Shown: piece after piece, positions 15,854-24,217 of the stretch
Layout of the letters: each line of letters starts with the position of its first letter
How positions within the stretch are numbered: the first letter of the stretch is position 1
Source: Clostridia bacterium
Lineage (GTDB): Bacteria > Bacillota > Clostridia > Oscillospirales > Acutalibacteraceae
NCBI GenBank assembly: GCA_017465505.1
Contig: JAFTWB010000013.1
Location: 62,001-126,000, forward strand
Direction: 5' to 3'
Length of the DNA: 64,000 nt
Position numbers and translations under genes: made by a program
The notes under the pieces: generated by a model
Databases searched by the model: none
What the model saw: only the letters and a program-made list of their open reading frames with translations
Told to the model about the DNA's origin: nothing

Positions 15854-17734
15854 ATGTTTCCCCAATTTGATTCACGCAATCCTTTTTACAAATCTCCTTT
15901 TGGTGCAGTAGAGGAAGGCACACCCATTCATTTCAGAATTTTGCTTCCAAGAGACCTTCGCTGCAGCCAGGCAGAGCTTGCTGTTAAGTACGATTACAGT
16001 TACGATTGGGTTTTTGTAAAACTTTTCTGGACAGGCTCTTTTGATAACGACACAGGTATCTGGGAGTGCGACTTTACACCCAAAGAAATGGGTCTTTACT
16101 GGTACAGCTTCAAGCTTCAGACTGCTGAAGGTACTCGCTTTGTTGTTCCTGCTGATGTTGACAGAAAGAGCTCTATTGAGCGTTCTCCCGGCAGAAGCTG
16201 GCAGATTACCGCTTACAAAAAAGGTTTTAAAACTCCCGATTGGCCTGTAGGCGGCGTAATGTATCAGATTTTCCCTGACCGTTTTAATTTCAGCGGCGAG
16301 GAAAAGAATATTAAGCGTACAGATTTAAAAATTCAGCAGGACTGGTATCAGTGCCCTGACTGGATGCCCAACGAGTACGGCGAAATTACAAATACCGACT
16401 TCTTCAAGGGTGACCTTAAGGGAATTACTCAGAAGCTTTCCTACCTTAAGGATTTGGGCGTAAGCTGTATTTACCTCAACCCCATCTGCGAGGCTTATTC
16501 CAACCACCGCTACGATACCGGTAACTACGACGCTGTTGACCCTATGTTGGGTACAATGGATGATTTTGAAGAGCTTTGTAAGGAAGCAAAGAAGCTGGAT
16601 ATCCGTGTTATTAACGACGGTGTTTTCAGTCATACAGGTGCAGACAGTATCTACTTTAACCGCTCAGGCAGATACGGCGATGGCGGTGCTTACAGAGATC
16701 AGAACTCTCCCTACTCAAGCTGGTATAATTTCCATCACTGGCCTGACCACTACAATTCCTGGTGGGGATTCTACACTCTTCCCGAGGTTAACGAAAACGA
16801 CCCTGCCTACAATGAGTACATCAACGGCGAAAAGGGCGTTGTAAGAAATTATATGCGTAAGGGTAACTCCGGTTGGCGTCTTGACGTTGCCGACGAGCTC
16901 CCCGACGAGTTTCTTGAGAACTTACGCAAGGCTGTAAAAGCTCAGGACCCCGAAGGTATTGTTATCGGCGAGGTTTGGGAAGACGCTTCCAACAAGGAAA
17001 GCTACGGTGCACGTCGCCGCTTCCTTTTGGGTGAGCAGCTTGACTCTGTTATGAACTATGTGTTCAGAAACGCAATTCTTGATTTTATCCGCGGTACAGA
17101 TTCAAAGTACGTTATGGATCAGATTATGTCCGTGGTTGAAAACTATCCTCGTCCCGTGCTGAGGGTTCTTATGAACCTGCTTTCTACCCACGACACAGAA
17201 CGTGCCATTACAGTTATGGCAGGCGAGCCTTTAAACGGCAGGGATCGCTGGTGGCAGGCAAACCAGAAGCTTACCTACGAGCAGAGAGAACGTGGCATTA
17301 AGCTGATGAAGCTTGCAGTTGGTATCCAGTACACTCTTCCGGGCTTCCCCTGTGTTTACTACGGCGACGAAGCAGGTATGGAAGGATACCGTGACCCCTT
17401 CAACCGTGCCTGTTACCCTTGGGGCAGAGAAAATCACGACCTTATTAACTGGCACAAGGAGCTTGGCGAGCTCAGACGCAGCTGTGAAGCTCTCTGGGAC
17501 GGTAACTTTATAAATGTATACTCTCAGGGCAGACTCCTTTCTTACTTAAGAACAACAGAGTCCGAGGGTCTTTTCTGTGCCTTTAACTCAGGCTTCTCCG
17601 ATATTGTTATCGACATTCCCCCGGGATTCTCCGCAGGTATGGGCAAGCCTCTTCTTGGCACATGCACAGAGGGTGGCAAGCTTGTTATTCCTTCTCTTGG
17701 CTACGCCTTTATGATATCAAAAAGAGAAATGTAA
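15854..17734 (+). CDS. GH13 family alpha-glucan hydrolase (neopullulanase/cyclomaltodextrinase type)
   Basis: Hydrolyses alpha-1,4 (and possibly alpha-1,6) glucosidic bonds in starch-derived oligosaccharides. The 626-residue product has an N-terminal beta domain (to about residue 125), then the (beta/alpha)8 domain with the four GH13 regions: DGVFSHTG near 255, GWRLDVADE with nucleophile Asp344, GEVWED with acid/base Glu373, and STHDTER with Asp447. No signal peptide is present, so it is cytoplasmic. ATG 15854 follows GGAG and the promoter at 15782; a GTG at 15701 would add residues encoded by a dispersed repeat and lies upstream of the promoter, so it was rejected. Confidence 0.94.
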   Translation: MFPQFDSRNPFYKSPFGAVEEGTPIHFRILLPRDLRCSQAELAVKYDYSYDWVFVKLFWTGSFDNDTGIWECDFTPKEMGLYWYSFKLQTAEGTRFVVPADVDRKSSIERSPGRSWQITAYKKGFKTPDWPVGGVMYQIFPDRFNFSGEEKNIKRTDLKIQQDWYQCPDWMPNEYGEITNTDFFKGDLKGITQKLSYLKDLGVSCIYLNPICEAYSNHRYDTGNYDAVDPMLGTMDDFEELCKEAKKLDIRVINDGVFSHTGADSIYFNRSGRYGDGGAYRDQNSPYSSWYNFHHWPDHYNSWWGFYTLPEVNENDPAYNEYINGEKGVVRNYMRKGNSGWRLDVADELPDEFLENLRKAVKAQDPEGIVIGEVWEDASNKESYGARRRFLLGEQLDSVMNYVFRNAILDFIRGTDSKYVMDQIMSVVENYPRPVLRVLMNLLSTHDTERAITVMAGEPLNGRDRWWQANQKLTYEQRERGIKLMKLAVGIQYTLPGFPCVYYGDEAGMEGYRDPFNRACYPWGRENHDLINWHKELGELRRSCEALWDGNFINVYSQGRLLSYLRTTESEGLFCAFNSGFSDIVIDIPPGFSAGMGKPLLGTCTEGGKLVIPSLGYAFMISKREM

Positions 17735-17772
17735 GAGGAATTTACATTTTATTATTAAATGTCGCTTTTTCC

Positions 17773-17801
17773 AAGGGCTTTGACTAGTGTTCAAAGCCCT
17801 T
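17773..17801. repeat. Perfect 11-bp inverted repeat between GH13 and opp genes
   Basis: AAGGGCTTTGA and TCAAAGCCCTT are separated by seven bases. No T tract follows, so it is a poor intrinsic terminator. The inner TTTGA/TCAAA resembles the hairpin at the end of oppF. Confidence 0.6.
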
Positions 17802-17903
17802 GACTCATACTATATATAGTATAGAGCTCTTTTTTGCTTTACCCTATTGAACAAAGCAACAACAGGTAAATTATGAAAAATGCATAATATTACTAGGTTA
17901 GTA

Positions 17904-17932
17904 TTGAATTCTGTGTAACATTGTGATATCAT
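17904..17932 (+). promoter_or_regulatory. Promoter for the opp operon
   Basis: TTGAAT at 17904-17909 and TATCAT at 17927-17932 with 17-base spacing, 35 bases before oppB. Confidence 0.65.
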
Positions 17933-17967
17933 AAAAAAATAAAACTTTTATAAGGAACGGGAAAATC

Positions 17968-18894
17968 ATGGACAAAAAATTTCTTTTCTACATATTGAAA
18001 AGACTCGGTTTGGCGGTTGTTACCATATTTCTGGTAATTACCATCACTTTTTTCATTATGAACTTTATCCCCGGTGGCCCCTTTATGAGTGAAAAATCAG
18101 TAACTCCTGAAACTATGGCCGCACTGGAAGCAAAGTTCGGTCTGGACAAGCCTCTTGGCGAGCAGTACCTCAACTACCTCAAGGGTGCTATCCGTTTTGA
18201 CTTCGGCCCGTCTATGAAGATGGACGGCAGAAATGTTATGGATGTTATTATGGAAGGCTTCGCTTCTTCTGCAAAGCTGGGTCTTATTGCGGCAGCAGGT
18301 GCAATTGTTTTAGGCCTTATTTTCGGCTCTCTTGCAGCTGTTTTCCACAACAAGCTTATTGACCGTATTATAATGGTTGTGTCAACGGCCTTTGTTGCTA
18401 TGCCGTCCTTCATTGTGGCTACACTTCTTTTGTGGCTCTTCTGTATCGAGCTCAACGTGTTCCCGGCAAATGGTCAGACGGCGGCAGGTCTGGTGCTTCC
18501 CATTATCTCCCTTATGCTTTATCCTATGGCTTACATCATCCGTCTTACACGTTCAAGTATGCTTGACGTGCTCAGCCAGGACTATATCCGTACAGCCAGA
18601 GCAAAGGGTGTTGCACCTTCCAAGGTGCTTTTCAAGCACGCTCTCAAAAACGCAGTTACCCCTGTAATTACTTACGCAGGCCCAATGGTAGCCTTTATCT
18701 TAACAGGCTCTCTGGTTGTTGAGCAGATTTTTGCTGTTCCCGGCCTTGGTAAGTACTTCGTTTCTTCTATTATCAACCGTGACTACACAATGATTATGGG
18801 TACAACAATCTTCCTTGCTATCATTGTTACTATTATGATGCTCTTGTCGGATATTCTCTACAAGCTGTTCGACCCCAGAGTAGATCTTTCTTAA
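17968..18894 (+). CDS. oppB: Peptide ABC transporter permease (OppB type)
   Basis: First membrane subunit of a dipeptide/oligopeptide importer. The 308-residue product has six membrane segments, the family N-terminus (ILKRLGLAVVTIFLVITITFF, shortened here to its key pattern RLGLAVVTIF) and the ATPase-contacting EAA loop (QDYIRTARAKGVAPSKVLFKH). Length is normal. It heads an operon oppB-C-D-F-A with gaps of 14 bases or less until oppF. Confidence 0.94.
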   Translation: MDKKFLFYILKRLGLAVVTIFLVITITFFIMNFIPGGPFMSEKSVTPETMAALEAKFGLDKPLGEQYLNYLKGAIRFDFGPSMKMDGRNVMDVIMEGFASSAKLGLIAAAGAIVLGLIFGSLAAVFHNKLIDRIIMVVSTAFVAMPSFIVATLLLWLFCIELNVFPANGQTAAGLVLPIISLMLYPMAYIIRLTRSSMLDVLSQDYIRTARAKGVAPSKVLFKHALKNAVTPVITYAGPMVAFILTGSLVVEQIFAVPGLGKYFVSSIINRDYTMIMGTTIFLAIIVTIMMLLSDILYKLFDPRVDLS

Positions 18895-18907
18895 GGAGGC
18901 AGATATA

Positions 18908-19990
18908 ATGAAAAAGACAGATGTCAAGAACCTCCTTACAAAAAGACCCCTTTCTCTTCACCTTGATACTTCAATGTGGGAGAAGGCAAGTGAGGAGTCC
19001 AAGCAGCAGAAGATAGTTGAGCGTGAAAGCGTAACCTTCTTCAAGGACGGTATGCGCCGCCTCTTCAAAAACAAGGTTGCCGTTACCTGTGCAATTCTTC
19101 TTGTTCTCATTATTGTTGCGGTAATTGTTATCCCTATGGTTTATCCCTACACATATGACCAGCAGTTAAGCCTTATGGGCGATCTTCCCGACGCAAGCTA
19201 CAATAACCTCAAGCCCTTTGAGTACGGTGCAACCGAGCAGGCAAAAATTGAGGCAGGCGAGGATGTATTCCCCCATATCCTGGGCACAGACTCCTTGGGT
19301 CGTGACTACTTCATTCGTGTTGTATACGGCACAAGAATTTCTCTTTCCGTTGGTCTTTTTGCTTCTATTATCGTTCTTATTATCGGTACACTTTACGGCT
19401 CAATCGCAGGCTACGCAGGCGGCAAGGTTGACCTTGTAATGATGAGAATTGTTGATATCATCTATTCTCTTCCCGATATGCTTATGGTTATTCTTTTCTC
19501 CGTTGTATTCAAGCAGACCTTAGCACCTGCAATTGAAGGCACAATCCTTGAGAAGCTGGGTACAGGTATGATTTCAATCTTCCTTGTATTCGCACTTCTT
19601 TACTGGGTAAGTATGGCTCGACTTATCCGTGGCCAGATTCTTTCCATTAAGCAGCAGGAGTTTGTTCTTACAGCTAAGGCACTGGGTGCGACACCAGCAA
19701 GAATTATCCGCAAGCACCTTCTCCCCAACTGTATCAGCGTTATGGTTATTTCCACCGCTTTACAGATTCCTAACGCAATTTTCACAGAGAGCTTCCTTTC
19801 CTTCTTAGGTCTTGGTGTTTCTATCCCAATGCCTTCTCTGGGCTCTCTTGCTTCCGAGAACCTTTCCTACATCTACAGTGATGTTTACAGACTTTTGGTT
19901 CCTGCTATTACAATTTGTATTATCGTTCTTTCCCTTAACCTTTTGGGCGACGGCTTAAGAGACGCCTTCGACCCCAAACAGAAAAAGTAA
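18908..19990 (+). CDS. oppC: Peptide ABC transporter permease (OppC type)
   Basis: Second membrane subunit of the importer. The 360-residue product has an N-terminal cytoplasmic extension of about 60 residues, a first membrane segment near 62-82, the OppC/DppC motif ILGTDSLGRDYFIRVVYGTR near 125, and five further membrane segments with the EAA loop QQEFVLTAKALGATPARIIR. The start has an AAGGAGG site. Slightly longer than many homologues because of the extension. Confidence 0.94.
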   Translation: MKKTDVKNLLTKRPLSLHLDTSMWEKASEESKQQKIVERESVTFFKDGMRRLFKNKVAVTCAILLVLIIVAVIVIPMVYPYTYDQQLSLMGDLPDASYNNLKPFEYGATEQAKIEAGEDVFPHILGTDSLGRDYFIRVVYGTRISLSVGLFASIIVLIIGTLYGSIAGYAGGKVDLVMMRIVDIIYSLPDMLMVILFSVVFKQTLAPAIEGTILEKLGTGMISIFLVFALLYWVSMARLIRGQILSIKQQEFVLTAKALGATPARIIRKHLLPNCISVMVISTALQIPNAIFTESFLSFLGLGVSIPMPSLGSLASENLSYIYSDVYRLLVPAITICIIVLSLNLLGDGLRDAFDPKQKK

Positions 19991-20003
19991 GGAGGTTATA
20001 AAA

Positions 20004-21032
20004 ATGAGTTTATTATCTGTTAAAGACCTCAGAACCTCCTTCTTCACACCCTCGGGCGAGGTAAAAGCCGTTAACGGCGTTTCCTACGAGGTAGAAAAAG
20101 GTAAGGTTTTAGGTATTGTTGGTGAATCGGGCTCAGGTAAGTCCGTTTCAGCATACTCAGTTCTTCAGATTCTTGCAAATCCCGGCAAAATTGTTGGCGG
20201 CAGCATTGAGCTTGAAGGCGAAGAGCTGGTAGGTATCAAAGAAAAGGGTATGGCAAAAATCAGAGGTAACAAGATTTCCATTATTTTCCAGGACCCTATG
20301 ACCAGCCTCAACCCTGTTTTTACAATCGGCGACCAGCTTATGGAAGCCATTATGCTTCACACAGACCGTAACCGCAAGCAGGCTAAAGCAAGAGCTATTG
20401 AAATGCTCAAGCTTGTTGGCGTTAACGAGCCTCAGAAGCGTATCAAGCAGTATCCCCACGAGTTCTCAGGCGGTATGCGTCAGCGTGTTATGATTGCTAT
20501 GGCACTTGCCTGCGAGCCCGATATCCTTATTGCTGACGAGCCCACAACTGCTCTGGACGTTACAATTCAGGCTCAGATTCTGGACCTTATGAAAGACCTT
20601 CAGAAAAAGCTGGGTATGGCAATTATCCTCATCACCCACGACCTTGGCGTTGTTGCCGAGATGTGCGACGAGGTTATTGTTATGTACGCAGGTCAGATTT
20701 GCGAGAGAGGTACTGCCGAGGAGATTTTCTACAATCCCAAGCACGAGTACACTCTGGGTCTTATGCGTTCAATTCCCACAGTAAGTGACGAGAAAACAAA
20801 GCTCCAGCCCATTGGCGGTAATGCCGTTGACCTTCTCAACCTTCCTTCAGGCTGTCCCTTCGCACCCCGTTGCGACGCCGCTATGAAGGTTTGCCTTGAG
20901 GTTAATCCCAAGCTTGTATGCGAAGGCGGCACACACTGGGCAAGGTGCTGGAATCATATTAAGAAAAACATTGACGAGGGCAAATTTACTCCTGAGGAAA
21001 TTGAGGCTCTTTATAACGAGGAGGCAAAATAA
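20004..21032 (+). CDS. oppD: Peptide ABC transporter ATP-binding protein (OppD type)
   Basis: ATPase subunit of the importer. The 342-residue product has Walker [10 protein letters not shown]-loop in [13 protein letters not shown] signature FSGGMRQR, Walker [13 protein letters not shown] and the H-loop His. The C-terminal oligopeptide-transporter domain with its Cys motif ([14 protein letters not shown]) is present, which in this family can carry an iron-sulfur cluster. Start and stop overlap or abut the neighbouring opp genes: its stop overlaps the oppF start by one base. Confidence 0.95.
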   Translation: MSLLSVKDLRTSFFTPSGEVKAVNGVSYEVEKGKVLGIVGESGSGKSVSAYSVLQILANPGKIVGGSIELEGEELVGIKEKGMAKIRGNKISIIFQDPMTSLNPVFTIGDQLMEAIMLHTDRNRKQAKARAIEMLKLVGVNEPQKRIKQYPHEFSGGMRQRVMIAMALACEPDILIADEPTTALDVTIQAQILDLMKDLQKKLGMAIILITHDLGVVAEMCDEVIVMYAGQICERGTAEEIFYNPKHEYTLGLMRSIPTVSDEKTKLQPIGGNAVDLLNLPSGCPFAPRCDAAMKVCLEVNPKLVCEGGTHWARCWNHIKKNIDEGKFTPEEIEALYNEEAK

Positions 21033-22000
21033 TGAGTAATGAAAAGTATCTGCTTGAAGTCAAAGACTTGAAGCAGCACTTCAATATTCCCAACGGCCTC
21101 TTCAGCAGTAAAAAGCTCAAGGCTGTTGACGGCGTATCCTTTGCCATTAAAAAAGGCGAAACCCTTGGCCTTGTTGGTGAGTCCGGCTGCGGCAAAACCA
21201 CAGTAGGCAGAAGTATCCTTCACCTTTATCAGCCCACAAGCGGCGAGGTTGTTTACGACGGCAAGGTTATCAAAACCAAAAAAGACGTCAACGAGATGAG
21301 AAAAAAGGTTCAGATGGTTTTCCAGGACCCTTATTCTTCCCTTGACCCCCGTATGACAGTTGCCGATATTATCGGCGAGCCCCTTGACATTCACCACCTC
21401 TGCAAATCCAAGGCAGAGCGTGAGGCAAGAATTCAGGAGCTTTTAAAAATTGTTGGTCTTAATCCCGAGCACGCCACACGTTACGCCCACGAGTTCTCAG
21501 GCGGTCAGCGTCAGCGTATCGGTATTGCCCGTGCTCTTGCGGTAAATCCCGACTGTATTATCTGTGACGAGCCTGTTTCTGCACTTGACGTGTCCATTCA
21601 GGCACAGATTATCAATATGTTTGAGGAGTTACAGGAGTCCTTGGGACTTACTTATCTCTTCATTGCTCACGATTTGCTTGTTGTTAAGCATATTTCAGAC
21701 AGAATCGCAGTTATGTACTTAGGTCATATTGTGGAGATGGGCCCTGCTAACGAGATTTACAATCATCCCACACATCCCTACTCCATTTCTCTGCTTTCTG
21801 CTGTTCCTATTCCTGACCCCGACTACGCAAAGAACCACCAGCGTATTGTTCTTGAGGGTGATGTTCCTTCTCCTCTCAATATGCCTTCAGGTTGTCCTTT
21901 CCGTACAAGATGTCCTCGTGCTACTGCCAAGTGTGCACAGGAAACACCTCAGCTCAGAGAGGTTGCCCCCGAGCATTTCGTAGCTTGCTGGAACCTTTGA
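21032..22000 (+). CDS. oppF: Peptide ABC transporter ATP-binding protein (OppF type)
   Basis: Second ATPase subunit, which pairs with OppD. The 322-residue product has Walker [20 protein letters not shown], signature FSGGQRQR, Walker [13 protein letters not shown] and the C-terminal Cys motif [14 protein letters not shown]. The gene ends in a hairpin that overlaps the stop codon, so ribosome release and RNA folding may be linked there. The binding-protein gene follows after 202 bases. Confidence 0.95.
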   Translation: MSNEKYLLEVKDLKQHFNIPNGLFSSKKLKAVDGVSFAIKKGETLGLVGESGCGKTTVGRSILHLYQPTSGEVVYDGKVIKTKKDVNEMRKKVQMVFQDPYSSLDPRMTVADIIGEPLDIHHLCKSKAEREARIQELLKIVGLNPEHATRYAHEFSGGQRQRIGIARALAVNPDCIICDEPVSALDVSIQAQIINMFEELQESLGLTYLFIAHDLLVVKHISDRIAVMYLGHIVEMGPANEIYNHPTHPYSISLLSAVPIPDPDYAKNHQRIVLEGDVPSPLNMPSGCPFRTRCPRATAKCAQETPQLREVAPEHFVACWNL

Positions 22001-22021
22001 TTTGAGTAGCTCAAATCAAAG
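21995..22021 (+). repeat. Perfect hairpin over the oppF stop codon
   Basis: CTTTGATTTGA pairs with TCAAATCAAAG around a 5-base loop. It includes the oppF TGA. Without a T tract it is more likely an RNA-stability or partial-termination element, which would help set a different level for the binding protein downstream. Confidence 0.6.
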
Positions 22022-22072
22022 TGAAGAGCGAATAGTGAAAAGTGAAAAGGTGTGGTGGCGACTTCATTGCAA
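22021..22072 (+). repeat. GTGAAGAGTGAA-type dispersed repeat, copy 2
   Basis: GTGAAGAG, GAATAGTGAAAAGTGAAAAGG and GTGTGGTGGCGACTTC follow each other, matching the copies at 15699 and 24047. Confidence 0.55.
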
Positions 22073-22202
22073 TTGAAAATTTTTCACTGAAAAAGCTACT
22101 CAACCTTGGCACACTAATTTAAAAATCAATAACGTTGATTTATATTCAGTCTGTTCTGTCTGGTTGCAGAATGACAAAAAATTTGACAGGAGGAAAACTC
22201 TA

Positions 22203-23960
22203 ATGAAAAAGTCTCTTGCACTTATTCTTGCAATTGTTACTGTTCTCTGCCTCGCTCTCACAGGCTGCGGCGGCAACACAACAAGTGCTTCCCAAATGAC
22301 AGTTTGTGTTGGTCCTTATCCTGACACAATCGACCCTGCACTCAACTCCGCAGTTGACGGTGCTACTTACGTTATCCACGCTTTCGCAGGCCTCGTAGGC
22401 TACGAGAAGGCTGAAGACGGTTCTTTAAAGCTCGTTGCTGACTGTGCTAAGGAGCTTCCTCAGGCTGAAAAGCTTGACGGCGGCAAGGTTTCTTACACAT
22501 TTGAGCTTAAAGACGACCTTAAGTGGTCTGACGGTACTGCTCTTACAGCAGCAGACTTCGTATGGGCTTGGAACAGAGCAGTTGCTCCCGAAACAGCAGC
22601 TGACTACGGTTATATGTTCGACGTAATCGAAGGTTACGACAAGGCTTCTGCCGGTGAAGGCGAGCTCAACGTAACAGCTTCTGAGGACGGCAAGTCCCTC
22701 ACAATCGTTCTTAACAGCGATGTTCCTTACTTCCTTGAGCTTTGTGCATTCCCCACATATATGCCCGTTAAGAAGGATGTTGTTGAAGGTAACGACGCTT
22801 GGGCTACAAAGGCTGACACATACATCGGTAACGGTCCCTACAAGGTAACATCCTTTGACCAGGGCCAGATGATTATGGAAAAGAACCAGTATTATCACAA
22901 CGTTGACGCAGTTGTTACAGATAAGATCGTATGGCCCTTCAACGAAGACGACAGCTCACTTCTTGCTAACTACAAGAACGGCTCTTACCTCTTCATTGAC
23001 AACGTTCCCAACGACCAGATCAAAACAATTGAGGCAGAGTATCCCACAGAGTATCAGGTAATGGGTCAGCTGGGTACATACTATGTATCTTTCAATATGA
23101 ACGACCCTGCACTTGCAGACTTCACACCCGAGGAGCAGATTTCTATCCGTAAGGCTTTAGCTCTTCTCCTTGAGAGAAACTACATCTGCTCTGACATCAG
23201 CAAGGCCGGCGAGCAGCCTGCTAACTCTTTCGTTCCCATTGATATGACAGACGCTGACGGTGTTACAGAGTTCGTTGCTACAAACGGCGTAAACCGTGAC
23301 GGTAAGGGTTACTTCAGCATTTCTAAGGACGACTACGCAGCAAACTGCGACGAAGCTGTTAAGCTTTTAGAGGCTGTTGCTAAGTCCAGCGGCAAGTTCA
23401 CATTCACAGACGGCAAGGCAGAAGGCTTCCCCACAATGATCTACATCACAAACGAGGGTACAAACCACGAGGCTCTTGCTACTTATATGCAGGGCGTATA
23501 TGCTAAGTACGGCATTACAATGCAGATCGAAGTTCAGGAGTGGAACACATTCCTTGACACAAGAAAAGCAGGCGACTACTCCTTCGCTCGTAACGGCTGG
23601 CTCTCCGACTACAACGATCCCATCTCCTTCCTCGATATGTGGATTTCCGAGTCCGGTAACAACGACTGCCAGTTTGGTAAGGACAACCACGCAACATACG
23701 CTGCATACTCCTACAACGGCAAGGACGGCCTTACTTGGGCAGAGTCTTACGACAAGCTTATTGCTGACATCAAGGCAAGCAATGATCCTGCAACAAGATT
23801 CGCACTTATGCACCAGGCAGAGGATATGATTATGTCCACAGGTGCAATCTGCCCCATCTACTACTACACAGACCAGTATATGTGCTCTGATAGCATTGAA
23901 GGCTTCTTCGCAAGCCCCCTCGGCTACAAGTACTTTATGTATGCAGGTATCAAAGGCTAA
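22203..23960 (+). CDS. oppA: Peptide ABC transporter substrate-binding lipoprotein (OppA type)
   Basis: Extracytoplasmic receptor that delivers peptides to OppBC. The 585-residue product has a lipoprotein signal with lipobox LTGC (Cys about residue 20) and the SBP family 5 fold: DPALNS near the start, WSDGTALTAADFVWAWNR near residue 108, and the C-terminal NGWLSDYNDPISFLDMW. ATG 22203 follows AGGAGG at 22188-22193. The gene lies last in the opp operon, after a hairpin and a dispersed repeat, and ends at a strong terminator. Codon choice is heavily biased (ACA, GCT, AAG), as expected of a highly expressed gene. Confidence 0.94.
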   Translation: MKKSLALILAIVTVLCLALTGCGGNTTSASQMTVCVGPYPDTIDPALNSAVDGATYVIHAFAGLVGYEKAEDGSLKLVADCAKELPQAEKLDGGKVSYTFELKDDLKWSDGTALTAADFVWAWNRAVAPETAADYGYMFDVIEGYDKASAGEGELNVTASEDGKSLTIVLNSDVPYFLELCAFPTYMPVKKDVVEGNDAWATKADTYIGNGPYKVTSFDQGQMIMEKNQYYHNVDAVVTDKIVWPFNEDDSSLLANYKNGSYLFIDNVPNDQIKTIEAEYPTEYQVMGQLGTYYVSFNMNDPALADFTPEEQISIRKALALLLERNYICSDISKAGEQPANSFVPIDMTDADGVTEFVATNGVNRDGKGYFSISKDDYAANCDEAVKLLEAVAKSSGKFTFTDGKAEGFPTMIYITNEGTNHEALATYMQGVYAKYGITMQIEVQEWNTFLDTRKAGDYSFARNGWLSDYNDPISFLDMWISESGNNDCQFGKDNHATYAAYSYNGKDGLTWAESYDKLIADIKASNDPATRFALMHQAEDMIMSTGAICPIYYYTDQYMCSDSIEGFFASPLGYKYFMYAGIKG

Positions 23961-24005
23961 TTCCTTTGTTCTGTGTTTTTAATTCAACCAGATAACGACT
24001 GAAAC

Positions 24006-24040
24006 AAAGCTCCGCTTTCGGTATGAAAGCGGAGCTTTTT
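24006..24040 (+). terminator. Strong intrinsic terminator of the opp operon
   Basis: AAAGCTCCGCTTTC pairs with GAAAGCGGAGCTTT around five bases, followed by TTTTT. Confidence 0.92.
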
Positions 24041-24046
24041 AAATAA

Positions 24047-24102
24047 TAAGTAATAGTGAATAGTTTAAAAGTGTGGCGTCACGCTTTGCGTGGGATTATA
24101 GC
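24047..24102 (+). repeat. GTGAATAGT-type dispersed repeat, copy 3
   Basis: AATAGTGAATAGTTTAAAA leads to GTGTGGC, a CACGC/GCGTG hairpin and GGATTATAG. The terminal module (GTGGC, hairpin, GATTATAG) is shared with the AATGATG array at 44269. Confidence 0.55.
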
Positions 24103-24143
24103 TGGTTTGATGAGTGAGCCGTCCCTGCAAAACAAACACAAAA

Positions 24144-24214
24144 CCCCGCCGTTAAGCGAGGTTTCGGATACATTAAAGTTATCAATAGGCGGAAATGCCC
24201 ACCGTGGCTAACGG
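24144..24214 (-). repeat. Dispersed 3'-end palindromic element, copy D
   Basis: On the minus strand it reads CCGTTAGCCACGG, GGGCATTTCCGCC and ends TTAACGGCGGGG. It starts three bases after the aspS stop codon in the aspS sense direction. Confidence 0.78.
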
Positions 24215-24217
24215 TTA

